Virus record (IMG/VR): IMGVR_UViG_3300021185_001079
Coordinates: 1-56,383 of that record
DNA from: a virus
DNA: 56,383 nucleotides
Strand: one strand, 5' to 3'
The notes under the pieces were generated by a model. It did not search any database, was not told the origin of the DNA, and saw only the letters and a list, made by a program, of their open reading frames with translations. Below, piece by piece: positions 41,662 to 47,739 of the stretch. The translations under genes and the position numbers were made by a program. The stretch's first letter is position 1. Every line of letters starts with the position of its first letter.

Positions 41662-41846
41662 CGAAATGGGTCCTAGCGTAAAAAAAAATTGCTGCGCGGA
41701 TTTTTTAGGTGAAGTACTTACAGAAGTGAGGTGGTGATTTTGCATCACTCCATTTTTTAAGGCTTTGTTGTTTGTTTTTGTAAAGTAAAAAATTTAATTA
41801 TATAACCCCGACCCCCCGAGATTTATTTTTTTATTTTTTTTATAAC

Positions 41847-41887
41847 ATAAAAAAATTTGTAATGCAAGTGTTTTTTTTACTTGCATT
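41847..41887 (-). terminator. Rho-independent terminator, minus strand
   Basis: A 9-bp perfect stem (AATGCAAGT pairing with ACTTGCATT) followed on the minus strand by ACAAATTTTTTT. It separates the early array from the late genes at 41649 and beyond. A C-rich tract (41806-41817) follows. Confidence 0.75.
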
Positions 41888-41908
41888 ACTATTTTATTTG
41901 TGCTAGTG

Positions 41909-42121
41909 TTATTTTAAAAAACTTAACACTTGTGCTTCCGTGTAGCGTGTGCAGTCGTTTGCATTAGCTGTGCGCAAGCTGCGCTGTAGCTGTTGCGTGT
42001 AAGGTGCTACGCTAAACGCATCTGCGCGATAGTAGTGTTGCAGCTTTGCTACTGCTGTTGCTGATAGCTTTTGTGCGTATGTTAAATGTGTTAAGCCCGG
42101 CTCCGTTACAACGTAATACAT
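41909..42121 (-). CDS. Small early protein
   Basis: A 70-aa protein (MYYVVTEPGLTHLTYAQKLSA...) ending TEAQVLSFLK. Ribosome site AAGGAG is present. It is the most promoter-distal gene of the early array. The coding region already has few GA/GG steps on the plus strand. Unknown function. Confidence 0.5.
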   Translation of the reverse strand: MYYVVTEPGLTHLTYAQKLSATAVAKLQHYYRADAFSVAPYTQQLQRSLRTANANDCTRYTEAQVLSFLK

Positions 42122-42149
42122 AGTGCGCTCCTTGTGCTGCTATACAACT

Positions 42150-42178
42150 GTTGTAGCACTTGCGCTATACAAACGCAA
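42150..42178 (-). promoter_or_regulatory. Early promoter cassette, variant with TTGCGT
   Basis: TTGCGT, 17 bp, TACAAC. The palindrome GCACTTGCG/CGCAAGTGC (9-bp arms) spans from the -35 box to the -10 box. Confidence 0.6.
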
Positions 42179-42201
42179 GTGCTAATTTGCTTTTATTTAA
42201 A

Positions 42202-42396
42202 TTAATTTTGCCACGCTAACACTTTGCCGTTTTGCACTTGCACTATGCAGCGTTGCATGTGTCCGCATACAGTGCGCACGTTTGCATAGTAATGCACAAT
42301 GTCGCCTGCTGCTGCTTTAACTTTGTTATAGTATTCAAAGCTAGTAAACGTAAGCGAGTTGTGTACAAGCGCATGTTTGTTACATAATGTTTTCAT
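42202..42396 (-). CDS. Small early protein
   Basis: A 64-aa protein from the ATG at 42396 after AAGGAGC (the longer frame upstream runs through the promoter). It contains YYNKVKAAAGDIVHYYANVR and three Cys. Unknown function. Confidence 0.5.
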   Translation of the reverse strand: MKTLCNKHALVHNSLTFTSFEYYNKVKAAAGDIVHYYANVRTVCGHMQRCIVQVQNGKVLAWQN

Positions 42397-42423
42397 TTGC
42401 AGCTCCTTGTTTGCTATACATAC

Positions 42424-42452
42424 TGTGTAACAGCTTTTGCATAACAGTGCAA
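42424..42452 (-). promoter_or_regulatory. Early promoter cassette with TTGCAC
   Basis: TTGCAC, 17 bp, TACACA. A separate hairpin (CAGTGCA/TGCACTG) lies just upstream and can end the previous transcript. Confidence 0.55.
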
Positions 42453-42482
42453 GTAAAAAATGCACTGTTATGCTTTTTATTT

Positions 42483-42740
42483 TTAATTAATATACGTTAG
42501 TTGTGCGTGTATATTTTCACGTACTACAGTGTCTAACGTGCTGCTTAGTGCAGCGTTTGCTAAACTTGCTGCATTAGTATGCTGTGCGTAGTTTGCATAT
42601 ACATACTGCAATGCTTGCACATTGTCTAATATGCTGTAGTCATTTTTTTCCGCTACGCTGTCATGTGCAGCAGCTTTTATTTTTGTAGCTAAATTTTCAA
42701 TAGTTGCAATAACTGTGTTTGTGTATTTTGTGTTTTGCAT
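42483..42740 (-). CDS. Early protein inside the GA/GG-free island
   Basis: An 85-aa helical protein rich in Ala, Asn and Thr, without Gly, Pro or Trp. The leader before the ATG (CAGCAAAGTAGTAAAAC) has no Shine-Dalgarno sequence and is shared with the genes at 43354 and 47630. The plus strand shows no GA or GG through the whole gene, while TC/CC still occur. Unknown function. Confidence 0.55.
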   Translation of the reverse strand: MQNTKYTNTVIATIENLATKIKAAAHDSVAEKNDYSILDNVQALQYVYANYAQHTNAASLANAALSSTLDTVVRENIHAQLTYIN

Positions 42741-42776
42741 GTTTTACTACTTTGCTGTTTTGTTGCTTACAAATAT

Positions 42777-42805
42777 GTTGTAGCATGTTAAGCGTAGCAT
42801 AGCAA
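42777..42805 (-). promoter_or_regulatory. Early promoter cassette with TTGCTA (GA-free)
   Basis: TTGCTA, 17 bp, TACAAC. A 10-bp inverted repeat (GCATAGCAAG/CTTGCTATGC) overlaps the -35 box. Confidence 0.55.
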
Positions 42806-42835
42806 GCACTAACTGCACTTGCTATGCTTTTTATT

Positions 42836-43354
42836 TTAGTTTAAGTTAAGCGTTTGCTTGTTAGCTGTTATGCTGTTAATATTGTGCAGCGCTATTGTGC
42901 GTACTACAACGCTATGCGTTACGTTGTTAGTAGCGTTGTACGTTGTGCTTGTGTTAGTTAGCAGCTTTTGTGCTGCACTAGCAGTTAAGTATTGCGCTAC
43001 TTGCTGCTTTGTTGCTGCTACGTTGTTAATTGTATACGTGCTGCTTGCTGCGTTAAAAATTGCATACAAATACAAATTGTTGTTTGTTTTGTGCTGCACA
43101 ATGCTATAGCAGCTTGTGTGCTTAAAGTAATTGCTGCTAGTAACAAAATTTTGTGTGTTTGCATTTTTGTTTACTGCGTTTGCAAATACGCTAGTAGCAG
43201 CTTTAATGTTTGCAAATAGCTGCACGTTTGCGCTAGTAGTTTTTTTAATTACTACAGCTTTGTGCGCTGCTGCTGTTTTAACTGTTGTAGTGTAGTTTAC
43301 GTTTGCAAAAGTTGTGCTTGCGTTTGCTAGTAATTTTTTTATTTGCTGTTGCAT
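42836..43354 (-). CDS. 172-aa protein lacking Asp, Glu, Gly, Pro and Trp
   Basis: The reading frame is intact over 172 codons although neither strand contains GA, GG, TC or CC. As a result it has no acidic residue and no Gly, Pro or Trp. Ser comes only from AGY and Phe only from TTT. It is rich in Asn, Thr, Ala and Lys, and so basic, with a helical basic start (MQQQIKKLLANASTTFANV) and a beta-like middle (YSIVQHKTNNNLYLYAIFNA). There is no ribosome site. The function is unknown; a non-folding or nucleic-acid-binding protein is conceivable. Confidence 0.6.
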   Translation of the reverse strand: MQQQIKKLLANASTTFANVNYTTTVKTAAAHKAVVIKKTTSANVQLFANIKAATSVFANAVNKNANTQNFVTSSNYFKHTSCYSIVQHKTNNNLYLYAIFNAASSTYTINNVAATKQQVAQYLTASAAQKLLTNTSTTYNATNNVTHSVVVRTIALHNINSITANKQTLNLN

Positions 43355-43388
43355 GTTTTACACTTTGCTGTTTGTTGCTTACAAGTAG

Positions 43389-43417
43389 TGTATAGCAGCT
43401 TTTAAAACAGTTGTAAA
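43389..43417 (-). promoter_or_regulatory. Early promoter cassette with TTTACA (GA-free)
   Basis: TTTACA, 17 bp, TATACA. The spacer holds the palindromic core CTGTTTTAAAAGC. Confidence 0.6.
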
Positions 43418-43603
43418 GCATAAAATTAATTTATTTTAGCTATTGCATTACATTTTTATTTGTGCTACAGTTAAGTAGCGGCCTCTGAGGTTTGGTCCGA
43501 CTGAGGTAAAAGTAGGAGACAACTGTTGCCAGCTGCCTCCTTGTGGGGTTGTGTGTGCCGCTTGCGCCTGTGTGCTACACCTCTGCGCCTTAGCTGCGGC
43601 TTG
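43418..43603. other. Intergenic segment, G+C-rich in part
   Basis: From 43478 on the composition jumps to G+C-rich, with CCTCTGAGG and a second CTGAGG, unlike both neighbours. No reading frame or promoter was found. It may hold an RNA element like that at 50688-50813. Confidence 0.4.
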
Positions 43604-43732
43604 CTAGTATCCAAAGCCATATGCAATATACATTACGACTGGTGGAATGGCGAATAAACTTAATACGCTTAGTACATCTTGTGCAAAGTTCTTTAGCGTT
43701 AAGTCTGCTAGTACTTCGTTTAAATAATTCAT
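43604..43732 (-). CDS. 42-aa membrane protein
   Basis: MNYLNEVLADLTLKNFAQDV followed by a hydrophobic helix (LSVLSLFAIPPVVMYIAYGF). The start is set by a strong ribosome site (AAGGAGC) after its cassette. Composition is normal for GA/GG, in contrast to the adjacent island. Unknown function. Confidence 0.55.
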   Translation of the reverse strand: MNYLNEVLADLTLKNFAQDVLSVLSLFAIPPVVMYIAYGFGY

Positions 43733-43758
43733 CGTGTGCTCCTTTGTTGCTTAGTAGT

Positions 43759-43787
43759 ACACTAGCGCATTGCTGCGCTAGTGTCAA
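43759..43787 (-). promoter_or_regulatory. Early promoter cassette, standard palindrome
   Basis: TTGACA, 17 bp, TAGTGT, with a perfect palindrome of arms ACACTAGCGC/GCGCTAGTGT and loop AGCAAT across spacer and -10 box. Confidence 0.75.
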
Positions 43788-43794
43788 CACCTAA

Positions 43795-43968
43795 TTAGTC
43801 ACTCATGCAACGTTCCATTGCTTCGCCTTGTGCAAGTGTAATGCCATACTGTTCAAAGTGCTGTGCATCTGCTGCTACACGCATCTCTGTTGCTTTACGT
43901 GCTTGCTCGGCAGTAAGCCCTGTTTGCATTGCGTTAAGGAAAAATTCGTCTTGCTGTAAGTCTGTCAT
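43795..43968 (-). CDS. 57-aa acidic helical protein
   Basis: MTDLQQDEFFLNAMQTGLTAEQARKATEMR..., ending ERCMSD. It is helical and acidic, with ribosome site GAGGAGC. Unknown function. Confidence 0.6.
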   Translation of the reverse strand: MTDLQQDEFFLNAMQTGLTAEQARKATEMRVAADAQHFEQYGITLAQGEAMERCMSD

Positions 43969-43995
43969 GTTGTGCTCCTCATTTGCTATACAAGT

Positions 43996-44024
43996 ACACT
44001 AGCGCCTTTCAACGCTAGTGTCAA
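43996..44024 (-). promoter_or_regulatory. Early promoter cassette
   Basis: TTGACA, 17 bp, TAGTGT. The stem is intact (TAGCG/CGCTA region) with loop TTGAAAGG in place of AGCAAT. Confidence 0.7.
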
Positions 44025-44027
44025 CAC

Positions 44028-44246
44028 CTAATTAAAATTAACTTTGACAACTTTGCCTGCAGGATCAAACATTACACTAACACGTTTGGTTGCAGTGCGG
44101 CCTCTGGTTCTAGTTTCCCACCAAGCATCCGCTTCTTCTTGTGTGTCAACCAACAGCACTGAATTCTCCAAGTCGCCTTGTGTTGCGGGCTTACCTGTGT
44201 TGCTGTCCATTTGTCTTTTGCTAAACTGTCCTCTAAGTTCCCACAT
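44028..44246 (-). CDS. 72-aa early protein
   Basis: Read from the ATG at 44246 after AGGAGGT. MWELRGQFSKRQMDS leads to a small alpha/beta protein with EADAWWETRTRGRTATKRVSV. Unknown function. Confidence 0.55.
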   Translation of the reverse strand: MWELRGQFSKRQMDSNTGKPATQGDLENSVLLVDTQEEADAWWETRTRGRTATKRVSVMFDPAGKVVKVNFN

Positions 44247-44269
44247 CGTGTTACCTCCTGTGTAAGCAA

Positions 44270-44298
44270 CGTGTAACACGATGCGGGACCTGTGTCAA
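44270..44298 (-). promoter_or_regulatory. Weak early promoter, divergent cassette
   Basis: A clear TTGACA but only TACACG at the expected 17-bp distance. The palindrome here is CGTGTTACACG. Confidence 0.4.
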
Positions 44299-44341
44299 CC
44301 AATAATAACGATCTTATAGCAGAGATCTTATTGGCTCTTAC

Positions 44342-44620
44342 CTAGCTGAGGGCATTGGCTAGGCGTAGTGTTTCCAGTTTGTGCATAATGCCCGAGACAT
44401 CAGCTGCGTCTAGTCCAGGAATAACATCATCGGAGAACTCTTCGTAGTAGTCAGGATGTATGCCTGGCAGTTGGACAAACCTATCGTCATCAAACACAGC
44501 CACTTCGTACAGTGTTTTCCACGGCTCCAGTATTACACTCAGTTGATACTGGCCGAACTGTGCCTTGGCTTGCTTGATGCCTGTTTGTGGGACTGTTTTA
44601 AATTCTAGCGTGTTAAACAT
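44342..44620 (-). CDS. 92-aa early protein
   Basis: Starts MFNTLEFKTVPQTG at the ATG after GAGGAGC. The first half is beta-rich (YQLSVILEPWKTLYEVAVFDDD), and the C-terminus is acidic and helical. Unknown function. Confidence 0.55.
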   Translation of the reverse strand: MFNTLEFKTVPQTGIKQAKAQFGQYQLSVILEPWKTLYEVAVFDDDRFVQLPGIHPDYYEEFSDDVIPGLDAADVSGIMHKLETLRLANALS

Positions 44621-44644
44621 TGTGTGCTCCTCTGTTGCATGTTT

Positions 44645-44673
44645 GTTGTAGCACATTGCTGTGCCACTGTCAA
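44645..44673 (-). promoter_or_regulatory. Early promoter cassette with changed stem, kept loop
   Basis: TTGACA, 17 bp, TACAAC. The stem is GCAC/GTGC instead of GCGC/GCGC, around the same AGCAAT loop, a compensatory change. Confidence 0.65.
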
Positions 44674-44680
44674 CCTCTTT

Positions 44681-44923
44681 TTAATCTAAATCGCACTGCC
44701 ATCTGTTGTTCTTAAATTCTGCCACCAACTTAGTGTCCATCATTCCAAACGGGCTGCAAATGGTTGCATATGGCGATGATGCGTCATTGAGGAACAAGTC
44801 AAAGCGCTGGCAACGGATCGTGCCTTCTTCTGTGCCGAAGCCTGAATTAAAGAAGAAAACATCTAATGTGTCTCCGCTTTGGATGTTGCGTGTTTTTGGA
44901 AATTTGCTTACGAACGGTTTCAT
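44681..44923 (-). CDS. 80-aa early protein
   Basis: MKPFVSKFPKTRNIQSGDTLDVF... is beta-rich, with YATICSPFGMMDTKLV and an acidic end (CDLD). It has a good ribosome site GAGGAGC. Unknown function. Confidence 0.55.
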   Translation of the reverse strand: MKPFVSKFPKTRNIQSGDTLDVFFFNSGFGTEEGTIRCQRFDLFLNDASSPYATICSPFGMMDTKLVAEFKNNRWQCDLD

Positions 44924-44949
44924 CTTGTGCTCCTCTGTTGCTTAGTAGT

Positions 44950-44978
44950 ACACTAGTGTCTGGCAGTCCCAGTGTCAA
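44950..44978 (-). promoter_or_regulatory. Early promoter cassette
   Basis: TTGACA, 17 bp, TAGTGT. The palindrome is rearranged into two short ones (CTGG/CCAG and ACACTAGTGT). Confidence 0.65.
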
Positions 44979-45262
44979 CCAAAAACAGCGTATTCGTTAT
45001 TCTTTTTCAGGTGCCATTTCTCTACTACAGGAAGACCAAATTCATCTTCGTCCACAACGATCACAGCAACCGTTTTCTTAACGTGCGCAAACCTATAGCC
45101 TGTCATGCCGCATACACCGCCGCCACCTACCCAAACCTTGTGTGGGAAGTCTTCGGAAAAGCCTGAAATAGGTTCATCGTTGACACTGTATTCAAAATAG
45201 TTACCAGTGTCCTTCTCTACGAAGCAACCAATTGGATCTTTTGTGTAAGTGTAATAAGCCAT
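44975..45262 (-). CDS. 95-aa early protein
   Basis: MAYYTYTKDPIGCFVEKDTG..., with a Gly-rich turn (VWVGGGGVCGMTGYRFAHVKK) and a C-terminal strand. Unknown function. Its stop overlaps the -35 of the next cassette. Confidence 0.6.
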   Translation of the reverse strand: MAYYTYTKDPIGCFVEKDTGNYFEYSVNDEPISGFSEDFPHKVWVGGGGVCGMTGYRFAHVKKTVAVIVVDEDEFGLPVVEKWHLKKNNEYAVFG

Positions 45263-45292
45263 GTGCGCCTCCTGCTGCCTTGCTATACAAGT

Positions 45293-45321
45293 ACACTAGC
45301 GCCTTTCAGCGCCAGTGTCAA
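45293..45321 (-). promoter_or_regulatory. Early promoter cassette
   Basis: TTGACA, 17 bp, TAGTGT. The stem has one changed pair (CTGGCGC against GCGCTAG). Confidence 0.7.
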
Positions 45322-45334
45322 CCTTTTTATTTGG

Positions 45335-45496
45335 TTACGATTTGGTTACAGTCACTCTGTGATGAGCACGACCTGAGTAGGCGCTTGCACTTACCCCTGC
45401 AATGCGACAGCCTTTTTCATGTGCTGAGTGTTCGCCCAGTGCCATTACTTCGCCGATCAACTTGCTGTCATAATATACTTTGTATCTCTCAAACAT
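45335..45496 (-). CDS. 53-aa early protein
   Basis: MFERYKVYYDSKLIGEVMALG... is a small beta-rich protein ending in HHRVTVTKS. The start at 45496 follows GAGGAGC. Unknown function. Confidence 0.55.
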   Translation of the reverse strand: MFERYKVYYDSKLIGEVMALGEHSAHEKGCRIAGVSASAYSGRAHHRVTVTKS

Positions 45497-45522
45497 AATT
45501 GCTCCTCGTTTGCTATACAAGT

Positions 45523-45551
45523 AAACTAGCGCATTGCTGCGCTAGTGTCAA
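45523..45551 (-). promoter_or_regulatory. Early promoter cassette
   Basis: TTGACA, 17 bp, TAGTTT. Standard palindrome with loop AGCAAT. Confidence 0.75.
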
Positions 45552-45559
45552 CACCTAAA

Positions 45560-45883
45560 TTAGTTGTCTAGCGCATCATTTAGCGCTTCAATCACAGCCG
45601 CTACCGCCTTGTCGTTGTATCCGCCTATGTGCCAATCGTAGCTGGCTACAGGTGTGTATCCTGTTTTCCAATTGTATATGCTTGCTACAATGTACTCATC
45701 TGCCTGTGTGTCGTACAGCTCTATGTTCCACTCTGTGTTTACTTTCTCATTCCTGTCATCGATGTTGTATGTTGGAGCACCAAATGCAATTACTAAGTCT
45801 GCATAGGTTGTGCGTACTGTGCCTAACAAGCTAGTGCCGTTTACTGCTACGTCTGCGCCTGTATCTGCAATTGCCATAACCAT
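45560..45883 (-). CDS. 107-aa early protein
   Basis: Starts MVMAIADTGADVAVNGTSLLG at the ATG after AAGGAA. It is a mixed alpha/beta acidic protein with WNIELYDTQADEYIVASIYNW in the middle. Unknown function. Confidence 0.55.
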   Translation of the reverse strand: MVMAIADTGADVAVNGTSLLGTVRTTYADLVIAFGAPTYNIDDRNEKVNTEWNIELYDTQADEYIVASIYNWKTGYTPVASYDWHIGGYNDKAVAAVIEALNDALDN

Positions 45884-45916
45884 TTGTAAGTTCCTTGTTT
45901 GTGTTCCTATACAAAC

Positions 45917-45945
45917 ATCATAGCGTCTTTGCACTGGGCTGTCAA
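45917..45945 (-). promoter_or_regulatory. Early promoter without full palindrome
   Basis: TTGACA, 17 bp, TATGAT. The spacer ends in GC like the others but its arms no longer pair well. Confidence 0.65.
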
Positions 45946-45964
45946 CACCTAAATGAAAGTTTTT

Positions 45965-46144
45965 TTAGAAACCAAAGTACCACCAAACCACTTTGTAAGC
46001 AACCCAACATCCAAATAGAATGGTAACATTGTAAAGGAGGCTCGCCCAGACTTGTTCGAAGAATCCACTCTCTTCGTTACATGCGTGACACCTCGGTGCG
46101 AAGAAACTCTTGTCCATAGTGTGACAGTTAATGCATATTGCCAT
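45965..46144 (-). CDS. Zinc-ribbon plus membrane-segment protein
   Basis: A 59-aa protein with two CxxC pairs (MAICINCHTMDKSFFAPRCH then ACN) typical of a zinc ribbon, then one transmembrane helix (LLYNVTILFGCWVAYKVVWW). It lies 21 nt after the tRNA cluster and has no cassette of its own, so it is probably read from the tRNA promoter. Ribosome site GGAGG is present. Confidence 0.6.
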   Translation of the reverse strand: MAICINCHTMDKSFFAPRCHACNEESGFFEQVWASLLYNVTILFGCWVAYKVVWWYFGF

Positions 46145-46165
46145 AAGCGGCCTCCTTTGTGTGTT

Positions 46166-46242
46166 TGGTGCTCCCACTAGGACTCGAACCTAGGACCAAA
46201 GCGTTATGAGCGCTCTGCTCTAACCAACTGAGCTACAGGAGC
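46166..46242 (-). tRNA. tRNA with CAU anticodon (Met or Ile2)
   Basis: A complete cloverleaf with encoded CCA. The acceptor stem starts GCTCCTG, the D-arm is GCTC/GAGC, the anticodon loop CTCATAA, and the T-loop TTCGAGT. Whether it is elongator Met or a lysidine-type Ile tRNA cannot be decided by eye. Confidence 0.9.
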
Positions 46243-46252
46243 ATTATTATAT

Positions 46253-46328
46253 TGGTGAGCCGTACAGGATTTGAACCTGTGACCCACTGATTAAAAGTCA
46301 GTTGCTCTACCAACTGAGCTAACGGCCC
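46253..46328 (-). tRNA. tRNA-Lys (UUU)
   Basis: A 76-nt cloverleaf with anticodon loop CTTTTAA, T-loop TTCAAAT and encoded CCA. It reads AAA/AAG, common in this AT-rich genome. Confidence 0.93.
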
Positions 46329-46338
46329 ACTTTATATT

Positions 46339-46422
46339 TGGTACCCGCGGCCGGACTCGAACCGGCACGCCTTGCGGCCACAGATTTTAAGTCTGTTATG
46401 TCTACCATTCCATCACGCGGGC
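46339..46422 (-). tRNA. tRNA-Leu (UAA)
   Basis: An 84-nt class II tRNA with a long variable arm, anticodon loop CTTAAAA, T-loop TTCGAGT and encoded CCA. It reads TTA, a frequent leucine codon here. Confidence 0.93.
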
Positions 46423-46426
46423 GTAT

Positions 46427-46503
46427 TGGCGGTCCCTATAGGATTCGAACCTATGACCTACTGCTTAGAAGGCAGTTGCTCTATCCAGCTGAGCTAAGGA
46501 ACC
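46427..46503 (-). tRNA. tRNA-Arg (UCU)
   Basis: A 77-nt cloverleaf, acceptor GGTTCCT/AGGGACC with wobble pairs, anticodon loop CTTCTAA, discriminator G and encoded CCA. It reads AGA, which is frequent in the plus-strand genes. Confidence 0.92.
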
Positions 46504-46516
46504 TTTGTTGTAATTT

Positions 46517-46545
46517 ACTATAGCATAGTCATTGTGTGTTGTCAA
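46517..46545 (-). promoter_or_regulatory. Promoter of the tRNA cluster
   Basis: TTGACA, 17 bp, TATAGT, followed closely by tRNA-Arg. There is no palindrome in this spacer. Confidence 0.75.
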
Positions 46546-46805
46546 TCACAATCATCATGCCAGCTTGAATTAATCTCTCCTCTGTAAAAGACATTGTGAG
46601 CCCATTCGTCTGCGTCATCAAAGAACTCTGAGCTCACAAGGAACACGTTCGACTCGTCCGTCTCCTCGATGTCAACATTCATTCTAGCGGCTTCTTCATA
46701 CAGTGTGTCATATGTGTCCGCAGTCATCGCCGCATACACTACAACCTGTTCGTCTTGCACCTCCCAGACTCCTTTGGCAGTTGCTTCTTCGTGTCCTAAA
46801 ATCAT
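46542..46805 (-). CDS. 87-aa acidic early protein
   Basis: MILGHEEATAKGVWEVQDEQVVVYAAMTADTYDTLYEEAARMNVDI... is strongly acidic, with an alpha/beta start and ending SSWHDDCD. Many early phage proteins that mimic DNA or bind host proteins look like this, but no role is known. Ribosome site AAGGAGAG. Confidence 0.58.
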   Translation of the reverse strand: MILGHEEATAKGVWEVQDEQVVVYAAMTADTYDTLYEEAARMNVDIEETDESNVFLVSSEFFDDADEWAHNVFYRGEINSSWHDDCD

Positions 46806-46827
46806 CTTGCTCTCCTTACATGTATAG

Positions 46828-46838
46828 CAGCGGGGCCT
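46828..46838. repeat. CAGCGGGGCCT repeat, copy 1
   Basis: Lies between the promoter at 46860 and the ribosome site of the gene at 46805, so it would be in that gene's leader. Confidence 0.75.
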
Positions 46839-46859
46839 GTCGCCTCTGCGTTGTGTGTT

Positions 46860-46888
46860 ACACTAGCACATTGCTGCGCTAGTGTAAA
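46860..46888 (-). promoter_or_regulatory. Early promoter cassette with TTTACA
   Basis: TTTACA, 17 bp, TAGTGT. The palindrome has loop AGCAAT and one mismatched arm base (GCGC against GTGC). Confidence 0.65.
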
Positions 46889-46901
46889 GTGTTTTTATTA
46901 G

Positions 46902-47150
46902 CTATGCTAATACGTCATATGCTGCTTCTATAATATTATGCGCACAGCTGTCTGTAGCAAAGCCCTCCTCCGCTGCAAAATCAACGCTGCTGCTGCACAT
47001 AATAACATCTGTTTGCCAATTAATGTTATGTTGCTTAAACACTGCTGCTAATTGTGCTGCTGTGTTTACTGCTGCAACTTGTACGTTGTTAACAGTTACA
47101 ACAATTACTGCGTCTTGTGCGTTTAAAAATACGTTGTTTGTTTTTTGCAT
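46902..47150 (-). CDS. Early protein in GA/GG-free island 2
   Basis: An 82-aa protein (MQKTNNVFLNAQDAVIVVTVNN...) with a beta-strand start and acidic end. The plus strand contains no GA or GG across the gene (no TC or CC on the coding strand), but GA is used on the coding strand, so Asp and Glu are present. Ribosome site GAGGGAA remains. Confidence 0.58.
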   Translation of the reverse strand: MQKTNNVFLNAQDAVIVVTVNNVQVAAVNTAAQLAAVFKQHNINWQTDVIMCSSSVDFAAEEGFATDSCAHNIIEAAYDVLA

Positions 47151-47184
47151 AATACTTCCCTCTATGCTTGTTAACTTATAAAGT

Positions 47185-47213
47185 ACACTAGCACATTGCT
47201 GCGCTAGTGTAAA
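47185..47213 (-). promoter_or_regulatory. Early promoter cassette with TTTACA
   Basis: TTTACA, 17 bp, TAGTGT, palindrome with loop AGCAAT. A second possible -10 (TATAAG) lies downstream. Confidence 0.65.
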
Positions 47214-47222
47214 GTGTTTTTT

Positions 47223-47630
47223 TTAATATGCTGCAAAAATATTTGCTGCTAAGTTTGCAAATGTGCTGTCGTTAGCAGCAGCGTCATTACACGCATCCTC
47301 AAATTGCTCCGCTATGCACTCCCTGTACTCTGTGTCGTAGCATAGCAGTGCTTGTGCTGCTTGTGCTAGTGTAAACGTAAACACAGCACTATCGTCGTCT
47401 GCTGTTGCATAAAGCATTTGCAAATTGTCTAGCACTTCCATTGCGTCCTGTAAACGCACAAAGTACTGCTCGTCGTCGTCTGTTACGCAGCTTGCGTTTA
47501 ATGCTGTTAAGTTTTGCAATACGTCTGCAATAAACTGTACTACAAACGCTTTGTGTGCTTGTGTAAGTGTAAAGTTTACAACTGTATTGTTGTTTAAATT
47601 TGTAAAAACTTGTGTGTTTACTGTATACAT
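47223..47630 (-). CDS. Early protein without Gly, Pro or Trp
   Basis: A 135-aa acidic protein (MYTVNTQVFTNLNNNTVVNF..., with VTDDDEQYFVRLQDAMEVLDNL in the middle). The coding strand lacks TC and CC entirely. The leader before the ATG is the SD-less type (CAACAAACAGCAAAG) shared with 42740 and 43354. Ala/Asp-rich and helical; unknown function. Confidence 0.6.
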   Translation of the reverse strand: MYTVNTQVFTNLNNNTVVNFTLTQAHKAFVVQFIADVLQNLTALNASCVTDDDEQYFVRLQDAMEVLDNLQMLYATADDDSAVFTFTLAQAAQALLCYDTEYRECIAEQFEDACNDAAANDSTFANLAANIFAAY

Positions 47631-47667
47631 GTTTTTTACTACTTTGCTGTTTGTTGCTTACAAATTT

Positions 47668-47696
47668 GTTGTAGCAGTTTTAAAACAGCAACGCAA
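47668..47696 (-). promoter_or_regulatory. Early promoter cassette with TTGCGT (GA-free)
   Basis: TTGCGT, 17 bp, TACAAC. The spacer is the near-palindrome TGCTGTTTTAAAACTGC. Confidence 0.6.
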
Positions 47697-47739
47697 GCAC
47701 AAATTGCAATAAAATGTGCTTGCTATACTTTTTTTACTA

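Larger units (their letters stand above)
42357..43480. other. GA/GG-free island 1 (part free of TC/CC too)
   Basis: Reading every line, no GA or GG occurs on the plus strand between the GA at 42356 and the GG at 43480. From 42699 to 43480 TC and CC are absent as well, so neither strand has any G followed by a purine. It spans two complete genes, part of a third and their promoters. Confidence 0.9.

Noticed and set aside
41801-41820. G-quadruplex at the C-rich tract
   Set aside because: Only two runs (four and six C) are present, too few for an intramolecular quadruplex.
42836-43354. Long open frame on the plus strand opposite the 172-aa gene
   Set aside because: It exists because GA and GG are missing (no TGA stop), has no ribosome site or promoter, and the minus frame fits the cassette architecture.
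46166-46503. Prophage attachment site at a tRNA
   Set aside because: The tRNAs are internal to a lytic T4-like gene array, there is no integrase, and no direct repeat of a tRNA end was seen.
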